Part shown: in pieces, positions 12,660 through 63,351 of the stretch | How positions within the stretch are numbered: the stretch's first letter is position 1 | How the letters are laid out: each line of letters starts with the position of its first letter | Source: Stramonita haemastoma | Taxonomy: Eukaryota > Mollusca > Gastropoda > Neogastropoda > Muricidae | Direction: 5' to 3' | Assembly (NCBI GenBank): GCA_030674155.1 | Contig: CM060317.1 | Location: 39,050,774 to 39,114,773, forward strand | Length of the DNA stretch: 64,000 nt | Translations under genes and position numbers: made by a program | The notes under the pieces: generated by a model | What the model saw: only the letters and a program-made list of their open reading frames with translations | Databases searched by the model: none | What the model was told of the DNA's origin: nothing

Positions 12660-13345
12660 TAAAGTTTCATCACTTTATTTCCGACTCAGTCTATCACACT
12701 ATCATGGAGTTTGGTATACATGTACAGTCAACTTACGAAGAAAGAAAAGGCTAAAAGTCTTTAGTTCAAGTACAGTTTCACAATATCATCATTTGGACTG
12801 CTGTATTAGCCAAGAACTTAACCACATACAGGTAATGTGTATGAGTAAACGCTCGTTTTTCATTCCTGAATAATCAGCTATTTAAGAAAGAGAAAGCCTA
12901 AAACCTTATGTTCATGTAAAATCAGTTTCGTGTCACACAGCTGTCAGTTTCCTCCCCCCTGCCCCCACCCCCACTTTCAGTTACTCTCAGCTGCTATCCA
13001 TTCCAGCCCAGCTGGGACTAATAATAGCTATAGCAGGAACTGACCACTTTTGGTCTTGGTAAAAGAAAGGGACCCACTAATCTTAGCACAGGGCCCTGGA
13101 CCGAGTTATGCAGGATTTGTAGGCTGTGGTCACTCATCATAAATGCAATATACACAAACTTGTTCATTCAAATAGAGGCTATTTGTATGAACTTATATAG
13201 GCTTAAGTTACCATTTCTGAATTATTTATAACACACACTACAGAAGCATCTTTGCATACTCGTGATGCGAGGTACAGCTACTGTTAACTCTGCAACCTGA
13301 CTCTTCATCAAAAACAAGCACTCATCACATTCTGAAAATTGTGAC
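12660..13345 (-). other. ATP5ME: Probable ATP synthase e 3' UTR and poly(A) signal
   Basis: Non-coding sequence downstream of the subunit e stop on the minus strand. AATAAA (plus-strand TTTATT) at 12674-12679 would end a UTR of about 670 nt. Contains no repeat recognised elsewhere in the window. Confidence 0.45.
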
Positions 13346-19974
<6,629 letters not shown>

Positions 19975-20285
19975 GCTGCAGCAGAAGACAGTAGCCTAGG
20001 CCTAGAGGACACTGCGCTTGGGGCAAAACGTAAATCGATAGATATACGAAATTAGTTGAACTTACTGTTTTTTAAGTTTATTTTCACAAAAATCGAGATT
20101 ATGATGTTACTTTTCAGCTCTTAAACAAGATATGTTTGAAGGTCTGAGGTAACATATAAAGTATGCTATAAAGATTGTTGTTTCTTCTTTTCGTTAGTGC
20201 AACTTTTGTATGTTCTTACATCAGGCTCGACAACCGTGACAAACTGAAAGATGCTGCAGAGCAATGCGACCACATCGATGCAAAC
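19975..20285. promoter_or_regulatory. Divergent promoter region, ATP synthase e / GPAT
   Basis: The 311 bp between the two start codons must hold at least the 5' end of the ATP synthase e transcript. A TATAAAG string lies at 20167-20173. A pyrimidine run ending TTCGTTAG near 20198 resembles a 3' splice site, so GPAT may have an upstream non-coding exon instead of starting here. No CpG-rich core is obvious. The promoter role is inferred from gene layout only. Confidence 0.4.
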
Positions 20286-42309
<22,024 letters not shown>

Positions 42310-43275
42310 AGTCACCCGTCACCTACAACAGCAGGGACTGCTTTATACCACTCTTCCAGAAATCTCATGAATGTACTGTCCTCTACCTTGGTTTGCACAG
42401 AAAGTGTTCATAATACTCCAGTTGACGTTTTTACCACGCTCTCATCGTCATCATCTTCAGTTGACTTTTTGGAGGACACCTGCATACCCAGTGATGTGGA
42501 CAGCTCAGTATTTTTTTGTTGTTGGTTTTTTTGTGTTTTTTTTGTTCATATTTTGGTAGTTGTTTTCATATTGTGAGTTTTATTACTAACTTGAGTTGAA
42601 TGTGTATGATCTGTGTGATTCACAGCTGTGGATGGTGACAAACTCATGGTGGAAAATGTTTTGAAGACTACTTAAAAAAATTTGGAGAGTTGAATTTGAG
42701 GTTGTTGTGAAGAATTGAGGTCAGCATAAAAGCTTATGTTTGTTTTGTTTTGTTTCATCTTGTTTTCAAAACATGTCAGTTGGTTCTTGTAACTGTAAGG
42801 GAAATACATTTTTTTTTAATTTGAAAAAAACAAAAACACAGCCCTAAAACAACCCCCCCCCCTCCCCCTGACCAAACAAAAATTAGGAGGACTTCAGTGA
42901 ATAATCATTGAATTGTACAGCATTGCATCAGATGCAAAATGTTTTATCTATTGTCTTAATTTATTTTTTAGTGGGTTGTTATAGAGTATTTTGAAATAAG
43001 TAGTGCACTTTTTGTTATTGACATTGTTACTGGGGAATTGGTCAAGAAGATGATTATACTCTAATGTTGTATGTGTAAATGGGTGCAGAAGTGGTGTTAA
43101 GATGTTTCAAGGTGGTTTGGTTAATATTGTAAAAAACAAAACAAACTTGTGTCGTAGTTAAAAAAAAAAAACACCCAAAAAACTTGTATTATATCATATG
43201 CCAGTGTAAGTTTCAAATTCTATATACCCCATGTTACTCTATATACCCCATGTTACTGTAGAGGAAATAAAAGTG
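42310..43275 (+). other. GPAT4: Probable GPAT 3' UTR
   Basis: Non-coding AT-rich sequence after the GPAT stop, ending at AATAAA 43265-43270. No ORF or dispersed repeat is recognised in it. A short direct repeat (TATACCCCATGTTACT) lies just before the signal. Confidence 0.5.
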
Positions 43276-44016
43276 TACAGAGGGACCGTGTGTTTCATAG
43301 TTTATAGCAGCTTGTAGTTTGCCGTATATTATCCTCCATGTAAGAAGTTGTGAAAAAGAGAAACCTGGACAAGTTTTACAAACTTGCATTCAGATGATTA
43401 TTGAATGCAAGAAAATCCTATGTTTGTGCTGAAAAGAAGGAAGGTAGGTTCATTTTATACAGCTTAGAAAGCTGCAGATTGTTACATTGACAGAAAAAAG
43501 TGTATGGAAGGTTATGCTGCTTAAATGTACATTTTAGAAAAGGACATCTTTTGGTACCTAGTTTATTCATACTAGTAGGTACTTTATTCAAAAAAAAAAA
43601 AAGGAAGAGGCGTTGTTCTGTCTGCATTTTGAGATAGGATTTGGACTAGCCTTCAGAAATTATTTCTTTTAATCTGAACGAGAAAGGACTAAGAAATAGA
43701 AGTAGAATCCTGTCTCCCACATGCATGACTGCACTATCGTCCTATCAATGGATAGAAGAGCATGCCTCTTTTCTAGCAAAATAGAAAATAAGCTTCATTT
43801 GAACAGGTGTCATTTTGACCTTTAGTCATCCCACACATTTGTAAATAGATGGTTTTGCAATATCCATATCTTCTTTTTTGTGGAGGAAATTTACTTGAAG
43901 TCCTGTAATCTCTGGTAATAGTCTTTTATTTTTTTAACTCTTGTAATTGTCATTTGTTGTTGGATTTGGGAAACACTAAAAAAGTATATTTTATTTATTT
44001 ATTTATTTGTTTTATT
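43276..44016. other. Intergenic, nothing recognised
   Basis: AT-rich sequence downstream of the GPAT poly(A) signal, up to a SINE at 44017. Confidence 0.45.
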
Positions 44017-44215
44017 TATTCTTTTATTTCGAGGATAATAGAATAAGCACTCATGTGCTTTTTTATATCCAGTCCCGTGTGTATGCAGTTTTGTAAATTT
44101 TGTCAACTGTTCCCACCGGCACATAATAGCCTACTCTTTTGAAAAACGGAACGGGTTTTAATGTGTGCGCAAGATGTTCTGCATGCTGTTCGCACATGGG
44201 ACCTCAGGACGTAAA
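44017..44215 (-). mobile_element. SINE family A, 3' half
   Basis: 3' end preceded by ATTTATTTATTTAT repeats. Runs from TTTCGAGGATAATAGAATAA to the CGCACATGGG segment, then truncated. Confidence 0.6.
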
Positions 44216-45833
44216 AGGGTTATGGGGGTTGCTTGATCAGAACATGAGAACTGGAGTGAAAAAGAGAACTGGCATGTTATGCTTGCAATATTCAGTTGTA
44301 TTGCTAAATTGGTGTTGTACATTCTGCATTGTAGTACATTACAAAGTGTCAGGATTTTAACATCAAGACAGAGCACTTTTTAGTGTGTTCAGATATTGAT
44401 TTGTGTTCAAGATGTTTAGGCATGCACAGTTTATTAAATGAAGACACACTTAATTTCTTTCCTATATTCTTTTAAAGTTTTGATGCTAGACTTTCAGTGT
44501 TAATTGGCATTGTCTTGACGATAAATCGATGTGTAATCTTTTGCTTTAGAAGTGGAAATGTTTTGATTTCTGGATGTTTTACTTGGGAAATTGGGCTTAC
44601 TTGTGGCCAAGTGGATGGGCAAATATTTTATTCAGTGTGCTGGTAGTTGGCTGTCTTTGAATTTGTGTGAGTGTGTGTATGTGTGTGTGTGTTTGTATAT
44701 ACAAACCTGAATATGTGCCATGTAAAAACATATATAAAGTATACCAAAATGTCTTTAAAAAAAAAGGTTGCTTTTTGAATCTCCTCAAGATGTAAATTGA
44801 TACTTCATGCCAATGGTTTTTATTGAATATTCTGAACAAAAAACTGAAGATTAAAAAAAACAACCCCAAAATAACACCCCTGAGTGAGGAATGGAAAAAC
44901 GTTTTACACAGAGTTCTTTTATTGAGGATGTAGAATTGCTTGGTGGTTATAATGTGACACTCATGGTTGAAGGAAGGTGGTTCAAATCTGAGTTGTTAAA
45001 GATATAATTTCCCCGGTGTTGATATTGATTCTGACCTCACTTCCCAGAATATCTATCAAATGAGATCATAAGCCAAGGTTTTGTGCATGAAAACCCTTTG
45101 ATTTTATGTGTGTGTGTGAAAGAGAGAGAGTTATGCCAGATCTGGCCTGTGATAAGAACGACGCAAACAATCCCCCCAGCAAGTGGCCTAGGTGAGGTAG
45201 CATTCTGCTCACATGGGGAAAGTCAAAAAAAATTATGCATGTATGTATGTATACATGTCCACTGCACCAGAGTAAGTGAAGAAAGTGAGTTGTGATTTGT
45301 GCAATAATCAGTTAACTTTTCAGTTGCCCAATTTGCAGATCTGCCCCCCCCCCCCCCCCCCCCCCCCTTTCTCAAAATAACACAGTGCTTCTAGCCTAAT
45401 CTCTTAATTCTTTTAATGATTGGCTACAGGGTAGTTTCATAGTTCCCATGATCTTTTTCCATGGCATGTCTTTTGAGATTTCTGTGATAGCATGAGTTTG
45501 TATGTGTACAAAGAACGCATTGTCCCATGTGAACTTTGTATGTGTACAAAGAATGCATTGTCTCATGAAAAGTTCACCCATTTTGCGAGACTGAAGAGCC
45601 TGTAAGTGTTGTAGGAGTGGGTATGGTTTCTGTATAGGTCAGCTATGTGAACAAGGTTTAGAGACAAATATGAACTCTGTAGAGTTCTTGTGTCTGTAGT
45701 TGAAAAAATGACAAGTGAAAAAAAGTGGAAAATTGAAACAAGTTCAGCAACTTTGCAAGACTTAAGAGTCTGTATCTGTTGAAACAGTGGGTATGGTTTC
45801 TGAGCAGGTCAGGTATGTAAAGAAGGGGTTTTT
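44216..45833. other. Intergenic, mostly featureless
   Basis: Contains a short direct repeat (GTACAAAGAACGCATTGTC / GTACAAAGAATGCATTGTC near 45507 and 45544), a C homopolymer at 45344-45367 and the outlying minisatellite units from 45620. Confidence 0.45.
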
Positions 45834-46680
45834 TTGGTTGTTTTTTGTTTTTTGCTGCCTCATCTTCTGTGACATCCCCGAATCGTTGTTCCCACGCTGC
45901 TCATTTCTAACTCCCCACCACAGCCATACCCAGATTCATTGTGTCTCATCCTCAGGATTGGCAGTCCACAGGGATCCCATCAATATTAGGCTGCTGTGGG
46001 GCCACCAGCCAGAGGGCCCCTGCACTTCTGCTGGGTCACTTTGGTGGTGTTTATGTGTTTCCTGTTCTGAGCAAACATACGCAGGACACCACCTACTAAG
46101 CCCCCTACTTACGACAGTATTAGTTCAGTCGCAGAGCCAGACTGAGTCACCCACCTGAGGTGGCGACCAGCACAACGTTCCTCCAACAACGGTCTCCCCA
46201 TGAACCTCCAACCCCAAAGGCTTTGACACAAACTCACCTCAGGCACAGAAGTGTATGGGGAAACTGAATCTGAGGTCACCATGAGACCAGAGCATCAGAG
46301 GCAGTTTTTATTATTGCATGATAATCAATGGTGATGAGGATGATGTAATGATGCTGCTGTGGAAGTGACTACTTGAGACTTCTTGACAGGGTTGTACTCT
46401 GCGTTTACTGTCATAATATATCCCAGCATCAACCGGGCCTGAGAGATACAGACACCTGCAGTGTTGGTCAGGTAATTCAAGCAACACTCTCAAATTCGCA
46501 TCCTAAAGTGGATGAAGCTTGACTGTGTGGTCTCGGTCTGCCCACTGAGCTCACAGCACACTCACTCTGGGTAGGAGCTGGCCGGAGTCTGAAAAATCGC
46601 TATATGACTCTTATGGGAATCGAACCCACAACCTTTCAGTCTGAAATCTAAGGCTCTAACCACTGCATTATGGCAGCTGG
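45834..46680 (-). mobile_element. Roughly 850-bp retroposon with tRNA-like head
   Basis: Minus strand: head CATAATGCAGTGGTTAGAGC (A box), GTGGGTTCGATTCCC (B box), then about 700 bp of non-coding body and a 3' A-rich tail (plus-strand T-rich run 45834-45860). Inserted in the 72-bp minisatellite. The body is repeated without a head at 49370-50040. Confidence 0.65.
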
Positions 46681-46955
46681 TGGTATGTAAACAAGGTTAG
46701 TGTCTTTTGAGATTGTTATGAACTGTGTAGAGTAGGTTTCTGAACAGGTCAGGTATGTAAACAAGGTTAGTGTGTTTCGAGATCGTTAGGAACTGTGTAG
46801 AGTAATGGTTTCTGAATAGGTCAGTTTTGTAAAGAAGGTTAGTGTGTTTCGAGATCGTTATGAACTGTGTAGAGTAATGGTTTTTGAATAGGTCAGTTTT
46901 GTAAAGAAGGTTAGTGTGTTTGAAGATCATTATGAACTGTGTAGAGGTCTTGTTC
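46681..46955. repeat. 72-bp minisatellite, about four units
   Basis: Units marked by AAGGTTAGTGT at about 46694, 46764, 46836 and 46908 (70-72 bp apart), with ACTGTGTAGAG in each. Diverged relatives lie at 45620-45833 on the other side of the retroposon. The open frame through it is a by-product of a period divisible by three. Confidence 0.75.
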
Positions 46956-48755
46956 CTTTGGTTGAAAAATTACCAGTGGAAAACAAAATGTGGAAAATTG
47001 AAAAAAAGGTGCTGTGCAAAGGAGTCAGTATTGGATTGGTTTTTGTTGCTTCTGGCCAGCCAGTGGTACTCTTCAAAGATGGGGTGTATGGAAAACTTGC
47101 ATCATCATATCATGTATGCTGTTGAAGTGACCAAGTGAGATTATGGATCTGAATACTCCTCTGAGGGATTGTTCCCACTATTCCCCATATTCTGGAAGTT
47201 CCGTGCTAGAATTTTTTTCCTTTTGTTCTTGGATTCTGCATTTTCTTTTTACCAAGTATTCCCATCAGTTCAGCTACCTACTTTCTAAGATTCTTACAAG
47301 TGTTTTTTTGTCTGCTACTCTCAGGATTTGAAAATTGGGCATTTTTATTTTGTTTGGTCAATCATGGAGTTGTCCTGGATATAATCATGAGTTGCCTTTT
47401 GGCAGTTTTCTTTTTTTTTTTGTGTTGCAAGGGTGGGATGTTGAATGGTTATATTAGTGTGTATATGCGTATATATTTGTGGGTGTGTAACTGTATGCTG
47501 ATTGTGGATAATGTGTGGTGGTGATGTTCATTTTTGGTTCATTTTATATCGGTTTGAAAAAGTGAGGTTTGGCATGCACCATTGTCATACCATATTATGG
47601 GCAAGTTTTTTGTTTTAAGTTAGCAGGTCTATTTGGGTTTGTCATAGCAAGCTGTTTGTACTCACTAGTGCACATGTAGTCCTGCGTGGATGGTCAGGGC
47701 TAAAAGGCAGAAAAATGAAATTGTGAAAAAAAAAAAAAAAAAATTAAACACCCATCAAATACTGTAGTGTTAGTAAGTCACATTCACCAGGCACAGACAA
47801 TGTTTACATGCTTCCTTCTCTATCACCATTTACTTCAACTTAATGGAGAAGTATGTGCAATCACTTTATCTGTCATCGGGTCTGTGTCAGTTCTTGAGAA
47901 AGGAGCAAAAGTAGGAATCTTTTCCTTTTTTGTGGTCATAGTAAAAAGTAAAAAACACCATTTAAAATGGATGGTTAATTTAATTGATGTATTCACCTAA
48001 CTGCCATATTGATATTCATTAAATCAACCTGGCATGGGATTTTATTCGCAAAAAGCAAGGTTTGACTGTTGGATTTATTAGTGTTGTGGTGGTGACGGAA
48101 AATTTAACTAAATTTTTATTGAAGCAAAGCGAAAATCCCATGCCTGAAATTGAAGTATTCATATGTGACCAGATTTCCTCAGTTGCATTTGTTATCATGT
48201 GTATGTGAATAGAGGAAGAAGGAAATGGTGCTGGTTCCTTGTATCAGTGGTCCTGTGAAAAGTAGAAAATGTGCATAGATTTGTTTTACAGTGACTATTC
48301 TGCTGAAGGTTAACAAATTTTGTGTGGTTCGCTTCCTTTATCATTCTGCATCATAGTTTGTACACTTGAGAAAATATTTATAATTTTTTTTAGATGTTTG
48401 CTGTATATATATCTCACATGCCATTGTTAACTGTCAGAAGTTTTACAGCTTATTACTAAGAAATTAAAATCATTTATTGTTGTAATGTTGGGTGTAATTA
48501 CAGACTTGGACTTTGTTTGTCTCCTTTAAGTTTTCTGATGAGAGCAAGTATGATCTTATTCCAACATTTGAAAAAAATCAGAGCATTGGAACCCTTTCCT
48601 AATTTTACAATTTATCACAACACACACACACCTAGTACTACACCATTACTGTTGACAAGCAAATTGTTGTTTTTTATATTCATGCTTAGCTTATGGAGGA
48701 TCCAGAAAAAAGCAGAATATATATATATATAATTTTTTTTTTTTTTTTTACTGCC
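46956..48755. other. Intergenic, no supported gene
   Basis: AT-rich with several short open frames of unremarkable composition. No splice-consistent gene or repeat family recognised. Confidence 0.4.
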
Positions 48756-49362
48756 TTAAACCCTCTTAGTCCCGAACTGAGATTTGCCAGGATTGAATAA
48801 TTGCCCCCTCTGAATCCTGAACCGGGGATTTACACACAGTAGCTTTTCATCACGCTGTGACCATCACTAATTGCTACCACATGCCAAAGCTCTATCAGGC
48901 TAGAGGTAGAAACCTTGCTGACAGTCTGGAAGTAATTATAGCTGCTGGTATGTACTTTAAAGTTAAAGTCTGTCCTGAGCCTAAGGCTCATCAGGCCGGT
49001 GCTTATCCCGGTTTCTGTGGCGTTAAGCGACTGAGAGTCATAGACTCCCCCCTGGATAAGACGCCAGTCTATCGCAGGGTTAACCCCCAACACAAAGTTG
49101 GTACCCCTTTTACATCTGGGTGGGGTGAGAAAATAGCCGTAAAGTGCCTTTTCCAAGGGCACAACGCCATAGCCGAAAGCTGGGTTCGAACCCGCAACCT
49201 TTAGATTACGAGTCCAACACCCTAACCATTAGACTACAGCGGCCGCTGGTATGTACTTAGGAGGGAAAGGCCAGTGAGCATGTGTGCCTGACCTGATTTT
49301 GTGATGGAATGCGAAATCTAGGGGCAGTTTGTGTTCAGAGAATCTGAATGCAAGAGGGTTAA
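48756..49362. mobile_element. piggyBac-like MITE, copy 3, reversed, split by a SINE
   Basis: TTAAACCCTCTT at left and AAGAGGGTTAA at right. The interior matches copies 1 and 2 in reverse except for a 287-bp insert. Confidence 0.75.
48958..49244 (-). mobile_element. tRNA-derived SINE inserted in MITE, 14-bp target duplication
   Basis: Minus strand: head TGTAGTCTAATGGTTAGGGT (A box) and GCGGGTTCGAACCCAGC (B box), body with CTTGGAAAAGGCACTTTACG, end TGAGCCTTAGGCTCAGGACA. Flanked by GCTGGTATGTACTT at 48944-48957 and 49245-49258, which is present once in the other MITE copies. Confidence 0.85.
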
Positions 49363-49369
49363 CCTCTAA

Positions 49370-50040
49370 GGTTCCTGTCCTGTTCTCATGCTGCTCAACC
49401 CTCATTTCAACCTCTCCACCCCAGCCATACCCAGATTTGTTATGTCGCATCCTCAGGGTCGGAAGTCCACAGGGAGCCCATCAATGTCAGGCTGCTGTGG
49501 GGCTACCTGCCAGAGGGGCCCTGCACTGCTGCAGAGTCACTTTGTTCAGTGTTGCCTGTTCAGAGCGAACATACTCAGGACACCACCTACCAAGGCCCCT
49601 ATTAATGGCACTATTAGCTCAGTTGCGGAGCCAGAGTGAGCCACCCATCCGATGTACCGACCATCACAACGCCCCTCAATGATTGTCCCCTGCGAACCTC
49701 TGCCCCAAAGGCTTTGACACAAACTCACCACAGGCACAGAAGTGTACAAGGAAACCAAATCTTAAGTCACCACGAGACCAGAACAACTGAGGCCACAAGA
49801 TCAGAAGCAATTTTTTAAGACTTATTTTTTATTACACTATCATCAATGAGCATGAGGATGACATGACACTGCTATGAAAGTGCATATACTCTGAGACTGC
49901 ATGACAGGGTTATACTCCTGTGTTTCCTATATATCCTGGTATCAGCTAGCCCTGAGAGATACAGACACCTGCAGTGTTAGGTAATTTGAGCAATACTAAC
50001 TTGCATTGATAAAGTGAAGCTCCACTGTGGTTCCAGTCTT
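49370..50040 (-). mobile_element. Second copy of the 850-bp retroposon body, headless
   Basis: Matches 45890-46520 through blocks such as AGGCTGCTGTGGGG, AGGACACCACCTAC, AAAGGCTTTGACACAAACTC and GAGATACAGACACCTGCAGT. No tRNA-like head. Immediately follows MITE copy 3. Confidence 0.65.
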
Positions 50041-50325
50041 TCCAATGTCTGAAACTTTCCACAGCTATTAAGCCGTGTCAGTTCTTATGCTTCACATCAC
50101 ATATGTTTTCTTTCTCTTCTTTGTGTTCTCTGAATTGTAAGTATAGTGTCGGTCTGCTCCTGTATTTAAAACTCTGCAGAGGTCTGCCCACTGGTCTCAG
50201 CGGACACATTCCTTCCAATTTTAGAGCAACACATTTTCTGCACAGGATGTATATTGAGTATGCTCCTGTTTCTGCAGCCCATCAAATACTGACATCAAGT
50301 TCAGGATTTTTAACATGAATATTTG

Positions 50326-50610
50326 ATGTGGACGGGTAGCTCAGTGGTCAGAGTGCTTGCTTTTCCCCAGCCGAGTTAAGCAGCATCAAGTGTGGTTACC
50401 ACTTGGATGGGTGACCATTTGCACACCTTAGCTTTTGTAAGTTCCCCCAGCTAATAATGGGTACCTGCCCTCTTTAGGGTCAGGGAAGGTAAAGCAGCGA
50501 GGGAGAGGAGATGGGCGCCGCCCTCAACATGCTGGCCCCTAGAGAAGCTAGTCTCTGATCCCTGGCTCCCCAACCACACAGGTTATGGGACACCTTTACC
50601 TTTATTTGAT
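50326..50610 (+). mobile_element. SINE with combined tRNA-like and 5S-like promoter parts
   Basis: Starts GGGTAGCTCAGTGGTCAGAG (tRNA A box). It then reads GAGTTAAGCAGCATCAAG...TACCACTTGGATGGGTGACC, which matches the internal promoter half of 5S rRNA (GUUAAGCAACGUC...GUACUUGGAUGGGAGACC, from memory). The body includes GGTACCTGCCCTC and ATGCTGGCCCCTAGAGAAG, and the tail is GACACCTTTACCTTTA. Confidence 0.7.
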
Positions 50611-50634
50611 CTTCTGCCTCTGTGTGTAGGTTTT

Positions 50635-50933
50635 ATTCTTTTATATCGAGGATAATGGAATAAGCACTCGTGTGCTTATTTTCTTACATCCAATCCCTGT
50701 GTGTATGCAGTTGTGTAAATCTTATCTGTTCCCACTGGCAAGCAATGGCCTGCTCTTATGAAAAGTGGAAAAGGATTTAATATGTTCGCAAAATTTTCAG
50801 CGTGCGTTCACACACGGAGCCTTGGTTTTTAGTCTCATCCGAAGGACTTTTGGAGGAAGTGGAGTCTGCACTGATGTTAACTCCAGGGGAAAATCCCCTC
50901 GACCAGGAATCAAACCCGGGTCGTCACATTGAG
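50635..50933 (-). mobile_element. SINE family A, near full length
   Basis: From ATATCGAGGATAATGG to a B box (minus GGTTTGATTCCTGG) and part of the A-box side. Directly follows the 5S/tRNA hybrid SINE at 50326-50610. Confidence 0.65.
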
Positions 50934-50971
50934 AGAGAGTGAGTGGTGTGTGTGTGTGTGTGTGTAGGGGG

Positions 50972-51115
50972 AATTGAGGCACTGTCAGGTCTGCACTTTA
51001 TGTTGACCTGAGAGAGAGTAACAATCCCCATCCTTAATTTCCCAGACACTGCTTCCAAGATTTAAACCCATGACTTCATGGACCCATGGGACTGGAGGAG
51101 TCAAGCAGTCTTCAC
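50972..51115 (-). mobile_element. SINE family C, 5' part
   Basis: GAATTGAGGCACTGTCAGGT through the head side CCCATGACTTCATGGACCC. 3' half lost. Confidence 0.5.
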
Positions 51116-51139
51116 CAACACCACAAATAAATGGGAACA

Positions 51140-52631
51140 TAACACCGTTTTTATTAGCTTTTTTAAAATTTATTAATTCCATTCTCGGGAAACTATACAA
51201 CTGAAAGCCATTATCAACAACCCTCCATAAAAGAAAATTTCCTGCAGTTTGGTCTCATCCTTCCCAGCAGCTACAAACTCCATTTGTTCCTCCCCCCCCC
51301 CCTTTCTCACCAAAAGACAGGGGATGATAGCTGGTAACTGGTAGGAATGACCTCTGCAGGATATTTTTTCTTTTATAAAAATTGGCAGCATCAGGAAACA
51401 TTTTCGACAACCTTCTAACAACTTTTCACATGTATCAGTGATCTAAAAAGTGTTTCAGAAACTGATGAAGACAGCAGGTATTTCCTGGCTACCGTGACTC
51501 AAATTAAATGATATGGATCCCAGTTGATCGGAAAGATCCTGGTTTTCTCTCCTCGATTTACAGAATGGAGAATAATGAATAAATACACCAAAAAAAACAT
51601 AAAAAAATCAAACAAACCCTACTACATGAATATGACCATGAGAATAAAACTTGACAAAAAAAAAAAATCAAAAGATACAGATGATGGGATTGCGTTACAG
51701 CTGATCAATTGTTTCTGAAACACCTTTCAGATTTTATCACTTCAATGACAAAACGCAATTCATAAACAATCAATCTACCACCCTATTTGTGAGTTAATCT
51801 ATGAATGAAAACACGATGACCATTTACTGTTGTCAAGCAAAAACCAATACATTCAATAATCTGGATTACACAAGATGAACAACATGGGTACAAGTACAGA
51901 ATAACAATGTAAGCCACAGTACACATCTGAATATAACCTAAAAAATAACAACAAAAAAACCCACATCTGAATATAACCTAACAAAGGTGCTGCAATGGAA
52001 GAAGTGCAGCAAGAAACGCACATGCACATGATGAAGTGTCACTGAACTGGAAATTTCATGGTTTCTGAAGAGAGAGGACCAATGAGGAACTGACCAAAGA
52101 GACTTTGTCTGAAGCTAAAAATCACAAAACTATTTATTCAACTAACACGTGTCCTTTTAAACAGTAAGACAAACACTGCAAAAAACATAATGCAATCACA
52201 AAAATGAGCAATACTATCTACTTCTCAAACCACACGCCACATTCAAACTTTTGTTCCCTGAAAACTTGCCAGCCATAACTGACCCAACTACTATGACACT
52301 GCCCATTCCTTTTTATCTTTGACGTTCATGCAACATCCCATTCAATCCAAACTTTGCAACAAACGTCCATGTGTCACTAGGAAATTTCAATTATCAGGGT
52401 TTTGTGTTGTTTTTTTTCTCTACATGCCAAGGCATGAAACAGATTGTGTGAGAAATAAAATATTCAAGTGAAGCAGCTACCTGTCAAAACGATGTTATGT
52501 AATGCAAAAACTGAGTAGAGCTTACAAATCTCCTCTCCCACATGAAGAGATAACCGTTTCAAAACACCAAATCATCACCAGTGTCAAAATAGAAGAATGA
52601 TGTAGCAAGCATGACTTTTGTTGTGTGCTTC
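51140..52631 (-). other. HSPA9: Probable HSPA9 3' UTR and downstream sequence
   Basis: Downstream of the HSPA9 stop on the minus strand. AATAAA in that orientation (TTTATT) lies at 52133-52138, about 500 nt after the stop, and is a plausible poly(A) signal. The rest, down to the SINE piece near 51115, shows no gene or recognised repeat. Confidence 0.4.

Positions 52632-63351
<10,720 letters not shown>

Noticed and set aside
20175..20285. Longer GPAT N-terminus from 20175
   Set aside because: That position is TTG, not ATG. The first ATG in frame is 20286, which also gives the family length.
46697..46930. Protein with 24-residue repeats on the minus strand
   Set aside because: The period of the underlying minisatellite is 72 bp, which keeps any frame open. 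No start context or conserved domain.
50360..50430. 5S rRNA gene
   Set aside because: Only the internal promoter half resembles 5S, in a SINE context, and it recurs at 23130-23220 with the same flanks.
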